From: Levilinea saccharolytica
GTDB taxonomy: Bacteria > Chloroflexota > Anaerolineae > Anaerolineales > Anaerolineaceae
DNA: 64,000 nucleotides
Reading direction: 5' to 3'
Assembly (NCBI RefSeq): GCF_001306035.1
Contig: NZ_LGCM01000002.1
Coordinates: 1 to 64,000, forward strand
Shown: piece after piece, positions 8,521 through 16,417 of the stretch
Layout of the letters: each line of letters opens with the position of its first letter
How positions within the stretch are numbered: position 1 is the first letter of the stretch
Made by a program: the position numbers and the translations under genes
The notes under the pieces: generated by a model
What the model was told of the DNA's origin: nothing
Seen by the model: only the letters and a program-made list of their open reading frames with translations
Database searches by the model: none

Positions 8521-9222
8521 ATGGCCTATAATGACACGTTCGATAACTATATTTCCATTTTGGAGCAAGTCCCCTATTTGGGGGAAAATTTCCAAGCACC
8601 GATAAAAATCATCAAAGATGAGGCCGCAATTCAAGTTTGGCAAGTCGAACAAAGAACAAAATTGACCCGTTCCGCTAAGGATCCAAAATGGGCGGATATC
8701 GGCATCATTTGTAATGACCCTTACGTGGTTATCCTTCGCGATTTAGTTGAATTTCCGGGTGGATTTCGCGGCGGGTATATCCGACTATATAATCGCGCTT
8801 ATCTTGAGGGTGGAGCAGCAGGCGTGGTGACTCTGCCAGTGAAGGATAATCAAGTTCTATTAATGCACAATTTCCGCCATGCCACTCGCGGATGGCACTG
8901 GGAAATTCCACGCGGTTTTGGTGAACCAGGCGTAGCAGCAGAAACTCAGGCCAGTGTTGAAGTCCAGGAAGAAATCGGCGTTGAGGTGGATGAACTGGTC
9001 AATCTGGGCTTATATTTCAACAATACTGGCCTGGAAGGCAACCCAATTTGGCTGTTCTTAGCACGAGTTAACCAGGATCCTGTGGTGAATGAAGAGATTG
9101 GTGTTGATAAACTTCGCTGGGTGGCGGTTGAGGAATTGGAAAGCATGATCGCAAATGCAGAGATCACGGATGGGTTCACAATCGCTGCATACACACGGGC
9201 GAAACTTCGCAGGTTAATCTAG
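8521..9222 (+). CDS. NUDIX hydrolase B, paralogue of the gene at 6440
   Basis: A 233-residue NUDIX protein clearly related to the one at 6440 (shared DLVEFPGG, GGYIR, FRHA/E, W-E-PRGFGEPG, EEIG). Its Nudix box keeps EEIG but has Val in place of both the first Glu and the Arg (GFGEPGVAAETQASVEVQEE), so it departs further from the consensus than copy A. The start has only a weak ribosome site 11 bp after the preceding stop, suggesting translational coupling. It ends the AT-rich operon, followed by a hairpin at 9241-9269. Confidence 0.8.
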   Translation: MAYNDTFDNYISILEQVPYLGENFQAPIKIIKDEAAIQVWQVEQRTKLTRSAKDPKWADIGIICNDPYVVILRDLVEFPGGFRGGYIRLYNRAYLEGGAAGVVTLPVKDNQVLLMHNFRHATRGWHWEIPRGFGEPGVAAETQASVEVQEEIGVEVDELVNLGLYFNNTGLEGNPIWLFLARVNQDPVVNEEIGVDKLRWVAVEELESMIANAEITDGFTIAAYTRAKLRRLI

Positions 9223-9240
9223 GCAGTAATAAATAGCGAA

Positions 9241-9269
9241 GGGGCTGTCTGTAAATTCCAGACAGCCCC
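9241..9269. terminator. Terminator hairpin between the NUDIX island and the YtxH gene
   Basis: A perfect 11-bp inverted repeat (9241-9251 / 9259-9269) with a 7-nt loop lies between two convergent units. It lacks a long T tract on either strand, so strength is uncertain; it may serve both directions. Confidence 0.65.
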
Positions 9270-9296
9270 GATTAATTGTAAGCTTGGAAAGGGGAT

Positions 9297-9668
9297 TTAG
9301 GCGGCGGCTTCTTCGGCCGTGTCAGACGCGGCTTTCTTGGCAGCGCCGATGCGCGAGGTAATCTTGGCTTTCTGTTCCTCAAGAACCACAGAGCCCTTCT
9401 GGCTCAGTTCCGAGGCGCGGGTCTTCGTGGTCTCGGCCAGCTCTTCAAAGCGGGCGCGGGCTTCGGCGGCGGCGGCTTCGGCGCGGGCATAGGCCTCGTC
9501 CACGGTTTCGCCGGTCTTGTCGCGCAGGACAATAGCTTTCTCTTTGATGACCGCACGGGTCTCTTCACCCGACTGGGGGGCCATTAACAGGGCGGCTACG
9601 GCGCCGGTGAGGCCGCCGACCACAAAACCGACCAAAAACGCACCAAATTCATCATGATTAGACATCAT
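9297..9668 (-). CDS. YtxH-domain small membrane protein
   Basis: A 123-residue protein with one Gly/Ala-rich membrane segment near the N terminus (about 9-31, FLVGFVVGGLTGAVAALLMAP), then APQSGEETR typical of YtxH proteins, and a long Ala/Glu/Lys-rich helix likely to form a coiled coil (40-123). YtxH proteins are envelope-associated stress proteins of unknown mechanism. A good ribosome site (AAGGAGAGA) precedes two ATG codons (9668, 9665). It lies 38 bp after the membrane-protein gene at 9707, same strand. Confidence 0.8.
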   Translation of the reverse strand: MMSNHDEFGAFLVGFVVGGLTGAVAALLMAPQSGEETRAVIKEKAIVLRDKTGETVDEAYARAEAAAAEARARFEELAETTKTRASELSQKGSVVLEEQKAKITSRIGAAKKAASDTAEEAAA

Positions 9669-9706
9669 TCTCTCCTTTTTCTGAGTACTGATCGAAAGTC
9701 CGTTGG

Positions 9707-10147
9707 TTAGCGGCCAGGCCGGAGCAGGTCAAACAGTTTGCGCAGCGCTGCCAGATATTCATTAAGTTTGATCACCGGTTCGGTCAGGTTGTTGCTTAAA
9801 AATGCGATCGTGCCGCGCAGGGTGCTCACGGTCTCCTGGGTGGAATCGAGGATCGGTTTGATCTCGGTTTGCAGCAAATTGATGAGGATGGCCAGCTGGA
9901 TGACCAAAATGACCAGGGCGGCGCCGATGACCAGGGCCTCGAGGGCCATGAAGATGATGAAGATATCGCGCACCTGGCTGGTGACCTGGGGGCCGGAATT
10001 GACCAGGGCGACCGTCCCGGCGATGAGGGCGGCCAGGATCAGCACGGCCACCACCCCAATGGTGATCATGCGGCGGCGGTCTTCCGGCGTGATGCTTTCG
10101 CTGGGAGGGGGCAGGGGGGTGGGTTCGGTTTCGGTCATTTCAGTCAT
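9707..10147 (-). CDS. Small membrane protein with two transmembrane segments
   Basis: The 146-residue protein has a Pro/Thr/Glu-rich cytoplasmic start, two hydrophobic segments (about 27-48 and 60-88) and an amphipathic tail ending LRKLFDLLRPGR. The tail resembles DUF948-type general-stress proteins that are often found beside YtxH proteins, but the match is only by pattern. The ATG at 10147 has GAGG six bases upstream; a longer TTG form starting at 10159 would include that site. A TATAAT lies just upstream on the same strand (10164-10159). Operon with the YtxH gene downstream. Confidence 0.7.
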   Translation of the reverse strand: MTEMTETEPTPLPPPSESITPEDRRRMITIGVVAVLILAALIAGTVALVNSGPQVTSQVRDIFIIFMALEALVIGAALVILVIQLAILINLLQTEIKPILDSTQETVSTLRGTIAFLSNNLTEPVIKLNEYLAALRKLFDLLRPGR

Positions 10148-10220
10148 AATTAACCTCAATTATATCATTTTTAAACATCCGTTTGATTGGAATTATATAA
10201 GAATTGTACCCGAGCAGCGA

Positions 10221-12291
10221 TCATTGGTTGGCGTCAATGCAGGCCTGAATTTCGGCGTCGGAGGGGGTGCCGCTGCCGATGCCAAAACAGGTCAGCCAAC
10301 AGCGCGAGGTGTGCATCAGCGGGCTGCGCAGGGTTTCCACCGTCATGCCCTGGCACACATGGCTGGATTCGGGCGGGGTAGTGGGGTTGTCGGCAGGCGG
10401 CGGCTCGGTGGAAAACTCCTCGGGGGGCGGGTAATCGTCCACCACCGGCGGGGGCAGCAGGCTGCCCAGGAAGGTGATCTGCAGGGTGATGTTGGCGGTC
10501 TGGTTGGGGTCGCGCAAGCTGGAACGGCTGTTGAAGGGGATCAGCAGCAGTTGGCTGAGGCCGCTGCCGGAGCCGTCGGGGCCGAAATCTTCAATGAACA
10601 TTTGCGAGCCGGTTTGGCTGGCGGGGTCGCGCGAGGAAAGATAGGCGAAGGGCGCTCCGGCCAGGGGGTAATATAGGCCGGAGGAACTCTCCAGCCCGTA
10701 GACCAGCACCCCGGCGTCTGCGGGGGCGTCCACGGCGATGATCACCTGGCTGGGTTGGGTGAAGGCCTCCAGGGTGTCGTCTTTTTCGGAGAAAGATAGG
10801 GACAGGGCCGCGGCCGAAAGTCCGCCCAGGCTGAAGCTGGCCTGCAGGGAGGCGGGTTCGCCCGCCAGAAGGGTGCCGGAGGCGGTGGAGGCGGCGGCGT
10901 TCAGCTTTTGATTGGGGGTGAAGCTGACGGTGTAGTCGCTGCCGTCAGCGGTGCGGGCGGCCTGGATGGCGGCTGCATGCGAGATGGGCGGACCGCCGAA
11001 GTCGGCGGAAAGGATGTAGGGGGTGGTGAAGAAGGTTTCCAAGAAGGGCACCCATTCCAGGCCGGGCGAGGAACCTTGCTGGTCGAGGGCGTTGTAGAGG
11101 GCTTCGTTGGCCGTGCCGGAGGGGGTTCCGGCGCGGAGCTGGTTGTAGATCTCCGCTACCCAGCGCTCGCCGTAGCGGGCGGCCAGGGCGCGCAGGAAGA
11201 AGCTGGCCCCGTAGCCGTGATTTTGGGCCTGATCCAGCGGGGCACCGAACAAGGGGTTTTCAAAGAAGCGGACGTTCTGCTGGGCGTTGGGGCTGATGTA
11301 GTCGGGGTTGCCCACGGCGGCGGCCTCAAACCAGGTGGCGGCGGCCTCATCCAGCCACAGGGTGGGCAGGGGGGAGACGGCTTTGGTGGCGGCCCAGCGC
11401 GGGTCGGCGGTGAATTGGGCCAGGTGAAGGAGTTCATGGCCGACGGTGGCCTGCAGCTCGGTGTACTGGTCGGTGAAAAAGCCTTCGTCGTAGAAGAAGC
11501 GGTTGGCCAACTGCAGGGTGCAGCTGGATGCGCCCAGGCGGCTGGGGACGAACAGCCCGGCTTTATCTTTGAGGGGCTGCAGGGTGACTTCAGTGACGGT
11601 GACGCCAGTAAAAGTGAAGTTGTAGTCTTCGATGAGCTGGCGCTGCTCTTCCAGCAGTTCCACGCCGCGGCGCACCATTTCGGCGTTGACCACGCGGCCG
11701 CGGTAGCTGACGCGGAAGTGATCGGAGACGAAGCCGTCGAACACCCAGCCGTTCTCGGCGCGGATGGTGACGGCGGTGGGGGCGGCGGCCTGGGCGGCGG
11801 GGCGGCGGGCTTGGGCGGCGAGCACACCCGCGCCGGAGGACATGCCCACGGGGCCGGTGCCAGAGTTCTCCAGCACGGCCAGCAGTTGACCGGCTTCGGC
11901 ATCCACCTGGGTGGGCAGCACGCGCACGTTGACGGCGGGGCCGCCGCTGGGGGAGAGCACCTCTTCTTCCAGGATCAGGTAAGTGTCGCCGGAGGAGAGG
12001 TATTCATCCGGCACGCTCAGGCCAATTTGCAGGGGGCCTTGCAGGCTCTCCAGCGGGCCGGAGAGGATCACCCCGCGGGAGCGGTAATCGGAGCCTTCCA
12101 CCTCGGCGGGGTCAGAATCCTCGCGGAAGAGCTCCAGTTCCAGGCTTTCGGGGGCGCGCGGCGGCGGGGTTCCAGACCCCATCCTGGGGGGAGATTTGCC
12201 CCTGGGCAGCCAGGGACTGCAGCTCGGCCCAGGTGTGCGGGCCGCTCTTGCCTTGCGGTCGGTTGAGGTACCAGCTAGGGTCGTTGGCCAT
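10221..12291 (-). pseudogene. GYF_2 / peptidase-MA-like protein split by a frameshift
   Basis: The likely start is ATG 12291, behind AGGAGG. The first 43 codons encode a GYF_2 (DUF4339)-like domain (WYLNRPQGKSGPHTWAEL, then VWNP). This frame stops at 12114-12112, while the frame one base away continues to 10221 for about 640 codons. That part has a peptidase-MA metalloprotease core: VGHELLHLAQF (HExxH) and LWLDEAAATWFEA, whose Glu is the likely third zinc ligand. The C-terminal region has Pro-rich linkers and a Cys-containing tail. One extra base, probably in the C/G runs at 12130-12182, explains the break. It could be a real mutation or a sequencing indel. The alternative start at ATG 12182 lacks a ribosome site. 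Confidence 0.75.
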
Positions 12292-12386
12292 GCGCGCCTC
12301 CTGGGGTTGGGTGCGGTGGGGATAGCATGATTATAGCCCCGCGGGCCAGCGCGCGGGGGGATTTTTAAAGGGGAAAGGGCGCGTGG

Positions 12387-15242
12387 CTACGGAACCCGGA
12401 AGACTTTCATGACCTCATCGCCGAGATGGTTGATGACCTTGACGGCGATACGCCCGGAGGCGGGTTTATCAAAGGGGCGCGAGAGGTCGCTGTTGAGGGT
12501 GGCCCAGGCTTCCTCATTGATCTCAGCTTTCAGCGAGGTCTTGAGGGCGGAATAGGGGTCGTTGGCCCCCAGGAAGTAGGCCTGGCGCACGAAGAAACTT
12601 TCTTCGTTGTAGTCGGTATCAATGAACCAGCAGGCGATGCCCTCGGCGCTGTCGCTGCGCACTGCACCCGTGGAGGGGTCGAACACGTCTACCCCGTTGA
12701 CTTTGACCTGAATCTGCCCGCTTTCGAGGGTGCGGATATCTATATCCGGTTCGCCGAAGATGACAAACAGGTTGCCTTTGCCGGTGTTCTTGAGATCCTG
12801 AGCCATGTGCAAGTCGGCGTTCATGCGCGCTTTGAGCACGGGGATGGCGCCCAGGCGGCTAAAATCGGTGGAGCGGGCGTCATAATTGAAGGCGCAAGCC
12901 ACCAGTACGTCAAAACCGGCGTCGCCCGCCTCGCGCGCCGCGGCTACCAGATCGGGACGGCTGACGGTGCCGAATTCGGGGCCGATGAAGATGCCTGCCC
13001 GCCGCTCGCGCCCGCTGTCTTTGCCGCCTTCAAAGTAACGGCCTTCGGCGCAGATGTAGGTGCCGGGCCAGGGGGTGAGGGAGAAGAAGGTGATGCGGTC
13101 TTCTTTGTGGGCCTGCTGCACCCCGGCGGTTTTAAGATTTTCCAGGATCATCTGCTCGAAGCTCTGCCCCGGGGCATAGCCGGCTTTGCCCTCGGCGACG
13201 AAATCAATCAGTTCGTCGTTTTCGTCCACGCCCAGCACGCGGTGGGGGGAGAGGCTTTCGACGGTGAAGGGGCCGGCCACGCGCACTTTGCTCTTATCTT
13301 CATAGGGCTTGTCGTAGAGATATTCGTATTCGGCTTTGGCGGCGATGGAGGCGTCAATTTCTTTTTGGCGGGCGATGCGCAGACGCCACCATTCGGCCAG
13401 CAGGGCCTGGCCACCCTCACCCTGGCCGCCTTCAGCCTGGCCGCCCTCACCCTGGCGACCCTCACCCTTGCCCTCTCCCTCCCAGGGAGAGGGAGGCTGG
13501 GAGCGGGGGATTTCCCATTCCTGCCAGTTTTGCTGAAAGTGGGCGTTGATTTGGGCGCGAACTGGCTCCATCTGTTCCTGGTAGGTGTCGTAGATGACGT
13601 CAATTTCGGCGTTGTTGGCGATGGTGCTGAGCATGATGTGGGGGACGCGCTCGTAGACGAAGCCCTGGCGGATGTTGCCGTAGGTGGGGTCATTGGACGG
13701 GAGGGTGCGGGTGAGCTCGGCTTCTTTTTGCTGGCCGTCGCGGCTGTCTTTGAGCAGGTAAAAGGGGTAGCGCGCACCCATCACCCGCGCCCGCGCCAGG
13801 GCCAGGGCCACGCGCGAGGTGTCGATGGTGATCCAGCGGCGGCCCCACTGCTCGGCCACATAGGCGGTCGTGCCAGAGCCGCAGGTGGGATCCAAAACTA
13901 AATCCCCTGGATCCGTGGTCATTAATATACATCTCTTTATTGCTTCAGGGTTTGTTTGAACAACATATACCTTAGGTTCATGAAAACTACCTGTAATAGT
14001 ATCAGTCCAAATGTTATTGGTTATTGAGATTGGAAAATCATCAATGAAACTGCGGAATTGAATCGATGAACGAGTGGATTGAATTCGAGATGCTTTAGCT
14101 ACTCTTTGCATCCCGTTTAATGTGACTTTCCAATGGCTATTAGCGGGAGGGTAATATATACCACCTTCGAAGATGAATGGCTGTTTTTCTGCGGCCGCAC
14201 CTTGTGAAATTAAACTTACAAGTCGATATTGATGAAATGAAGTGTCGGTGATCCCATTCTCAATTTCGTCATGGGTTAAATTTATTCTAGTTCTGCCGTC
14301 TTCTGACAACGCTTGACGGTATAAATTGAAAGTCTTAATTTCAGATTTTGCTTTATATAAGGGGCGATACTTGACCTGTTCGGACTTAGAATACCAGAGG
14401 ATATTATCTATTACCGATGCTAAGTAATTAGATGTCTCGTAAGGGGCTGTCTGAAAATTTATGACAGCAATAAACCTGTCTTCTCCAAATATTTCATCCA
14501 ATAAGGTTCGTACCAAATGGGTGTTTTCATCGCCCATCTGAACGAAAATTGATCCTGTGGGAGAAAGAAGATCACGCGCGGAAATTAAGCGATCACGCAA
14601 ATACGATAAATATGAATGAATTCCTTCTCGCCACGTATCTCGAAAAGCCTTAACCTGCTCCGGTTCCCTTGTGATTTGATCATAGCTTCCGTCCTTCACA
14701 TCCCGGCTGGTAGTTGACCATTGGAAATTGGAATTAAATTTAATCCCATAGGGCGGGTCAATGTAAATCATCTGCACCTTGCCGCGCAGGCCCTCGCGCT
14801 CGGCCAGCGAGGCCATCACCTGCAGGCTGTCGCCCAGGATCATGCGGTTGGTCCAGTTGGCGTCGTGCTGGTAAAACTCGGTTCGGGCATCGGGGCTTTG
14901 GGGCAGGCCGTTGAAGTCGGAGAAGAAGTCCAACTGCTGCGGCTCCAGTTCTTTCTTGCGGGCTTCGGTCTGGCGGCGCAGATCATCCACCAGCACCTTG
15001 GGGTGGATTTTTTCCTGGATGTAGATGGGCGGGGCCAGCACCACCAGGTCGGAATCGTCCAGCAGGTCTTTGCCGCGCCAGATGAGCTGGGGGTCGAGGT
15101 CGGGGTTGCGGCGCTGGTAGGCCACCTGCACGGGGGTGAGCTGGTCTTCGCTGAGGACGGATTGCAGCTCGGCGGTGGGGATGTGGCGGCGGGAAGCGCT
15201 GGTGTGGCGGATGGTTTCGATTGTTTTTTTCTTGTCAGCCAT
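12387..15242 (-). CDS. Site-specific DNA methyltransferase, type III Mod-like (beta class)
   Basis: The 951-residue protein methylates DNA as partner of the Res-like gene at 16414. Motif order is beta-class: DPPYG (162-166) comes before the SAM-binding LDPTCGSGTTAYVAEQWGRR (about 443-462). The region between them, encoded by 13920-14755, should contain the target recognition domain and is strikingly AT-rich compared with both flanks. At about residues 585-615 an in-frame low-complexity insertion (PPSPWEGEGKGEG then GEGGQ repeats) is encoded by a palindromic repeat. The start has AAGGA about 8 bases upstream. It is separated from the rest of the operon by the 127-bp repeat array. Confidence 0.88.
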   Translation of the reverse strand: MADKKKTIETIRHTSASRRHIPTAELQSVLSEDQLTPVQVAYQRRNPDLDPQLIWRGKDLLDDSDLVVLAPPIYIQEKIHPKVLVDDLRRQTEARKKELEPQQLDFFSDFNGLPQSPDARTEFYQHDANWTNRMILGDSLQVMASLAEREGLRGKVQMIYIDPPYGIKFNSNFQWSTTSRDVKDGSYDQITREPEQVKAFRDTWREGIHSYLSYLRDRLISARDLLSPTGSIFVQMGDENTHLVRTLLDEIFGEDRFIAVINFQTAPYETSNYLASVIDNILWYSKSEQVKYRPLYKAKSEIKTFNLYRQALSEDGRTRINLTHDEIENGITDTSFHQYRLVSLISQGAAAEKQPFIFEGGIYYPPANSHWKVTLNGMQRVAKASRIQSTRSSIQFRSFIDDFPISITNNIWTDTITGSFHEPKVYVVQTNPEAIKRCILMTTDPGDLVLDPTCGSGTTAYVAEQWGRRWITIDTSRVALALARARVMGARYPFYLLKDSRDGQQKEAELTRTLPSNDPTYGNIRQGFVYERVPHIMLSTIANNAEIDVIYDTYQEQMEPVRAQINAHFQQNWQEWEIPRSQPPSPWEGEGKGEGRQGEGGQAEGGQGEGGQALLAEWWRLRIARQKEIDASIAAKAEYEYLYDKPYEDKSKVRVAGPFTVESLSPHRVLGVDENDELIDFVAEGKAGYAPGQSFEQMILENLKTAGVQQAHKEDRITFFSLTPWPGTYICAEGRYFEGGKDSGRERRAGIFIGPEFGTVSRPDLVAAAREAGDAGFDVLVACAFNYDARSTDFSRLGAIPVLKARMNADLHMAQDLKNTGKGNLFVIFGEPDIDIRTLESGQIQVKVNGVDVFDPSTGAVRSDSAEGIACWFIDTDYNEESFFVRQAYFLGANDPYSALKTSLKAEINEEAWATLNSDLSRPFDKPASGRIAVKVINHLGDEVMKVFRVP
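13402..13493. repeat. Palindromic and short tandem repeat inside the methyltransferase gene
   Basis: Four near-copies of a CCCTCACCCTGGCC-like 15-18-mer (about 13408-13465) run into a 10-bp perfect palindrome (13471-13480 / 13484-13493, loop CCC). On the coding strand it is read as PSPWEGEGKGEG plus GEGGQ repeats, a pattern seen where dispersed palindromic repeats invade genes in frame. Length is a multiple of three, so the reading frame is kept. Confidence 0.7.
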
Positions 15243-15274
15243 GAGAAAAGTCCTTAGCTAAAGGTAGAACAGAG

Positions 15275-16012
15275 AAGGCATAGGAACACAGAAGCTCACA
15301 GAGGGGCACAGAGACACACAGAGATTTTAAAGAATTTCGTTCACTCATTTTCCCTCTGTGCATCTCGGTGGTTCTCCGTGTATCTCTGTGAAATCGATGT
15401 GTAAAAGAGGAACACAGAGGCACACAGAGGGGCACAGAGATTCACAGAGAAACCCATAGGTTTTAGCATATCAGTTTTTTCTCTGTGCATCTCGGTGGTT
15501 CTCCGTGTATCTCTGTGAAATCGATGTGTAAAAGAGGAACACAGAGGCTCACAGAGGGGCACAGAGATTCACAGAGAAACCCATAGGTTTTAGCATATCA
15601 GTTTTTTCTCTGTGCATCTCGGTGGTTCTCCGTGTATCTCTGTGAAATCGATGTGTAAAAGAGGAACACAGAGGCTCACAGAGGGGCACAGAGACACACA
15701 GAGATTTTAAAGAATTTCGTTCACTCATTTTCCCTCTGTGCATCTCGGTGGTTCTCCGTGTATCTCCGTGTAGCTTTGGTGAGGGAGCAGGACACAGAGA
15801 ACGCAGAGGGGCACGGAGATTCACAGAGAAAAGCGAAGGTATTAGCATATCAGTTCTTCCTCTGTGCATCTCGGTGGTTCTCCGTGTATCTCTGTGAAAT
15901 CGATGTGTAAAAGAGGAACACAGAGGCACGCAGAGGGGTACAGAGATTCACAGAGAAAAGCGAAGGTATTAGCATATCAGTTCTTCCTCTGTGTATCTCC
16001 GTGAAACTACTC
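15275..16012. repeat. Six-copy tandem repeat, 126-127 bp period
   Basis: The landmark CTCTGTGCATCTCGGTGG recurs at 15354, 15481, 15608, 15734 and 15860, with a variant at 15987, giving spacings of 127, 127, 126, 126 and 127. Each unit contains short inverted pieces (CTCTGTG against CACAGAG), so a single strand could fold into a long imperfect hairpin. Between hairpins there are about three alternative 30-bp spacers (for example 15324-15350 versus 15463-15480). Short ORFs across it (HRDTRRTTEMHR-like) are read from the repeat and not judged to be genes. The array fills the 779-bp gap between the GxxExxY gene and mod; nothing else was seen there. Confidence 0.93.
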
Positions 16013-16021
16013 TCGAATTAA

Positions 16022-16417
16022 TCACCGCACATACCGGCGAATGCCGTGCTTTAGAATTTTCATATTGAAATTGATCAGCAGGCCAATCTTTCGATCTGCT
16101 AATTTCAGATAGGTAAGTATTTGAGCCTCGTGCACCCCGGTCAACTGCTCCACGACTTTGAGTTCAACTAAAACCTGGTTTTCCACCAACAGATCTATGC
16201 GGTAGGCAGTCTCAACCGTCAGGTCTTTGTATACGAGGGGCAGCAGCAGTTGTTCGTCCACATGCAGGCCTAAAGACCGTAACTCGTAGGCCAGGCAGCG
16301 CTCATAAGCCGTTTCCAGCAAGCCAGGACCCAAATGGCGATGAACCTCAATCGCAGCTCCAATGATTTTTCCGGTGAGTTCGTCCGGTGGGGGCGGAGGC
16401 CATGCATTCACCATCAT
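16022..16417 (-). CDS. GxxExxY family protein
   Basis: The 131-residue protein carries the name-giving motif GLLETAY (GxxExxY, within LGPGLLETAYERCLAYEL), followed by YRIDLLVENQVLVELKVVE, a PD-(D/E)xK-like strand pattern (D...ExK), and LLINFNMKILKHGIRRYV at the end. The family's function is unknown; the fold suggests a nuclease-like core. ATG 16417 overlaps the stop of the upstream restriction gene in an ATGA, with AAGGAGC upstream, so the two are translated together. The tandem array starts directly behind its stop codon. Confidence 0.88.
   Translation of the reverse strand: MMVNAWPPPPPDELTGKIIGAAIEVHRHLGPGLLETAYERCLAYELRSLGLHVDEQLLLPLVYKDLTVETAYRIDLLVENQVLVELKVVEQLTGVHEAQILTYLKLADRKIGLLINFNMKILKHGIRRYVR

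Noticed and set aside
10908-13901. Two plus-strand open frames opposite the peptidase and mod
   Set aside because: Antisense shadows; strong motifs are on the other strand.
15235-15929. Three open frames on the minus strand across the tandem array
   Set aside because: They repeat the same HRDTRRTTEMHR-like words once per 127-bp unit, have no ribosome sites and arise from the repeat.
15275-16012. Possible CRISPR array
   Set aside because: The repeat unit is over 90 bp, spacers recur, and no cas genes are near.
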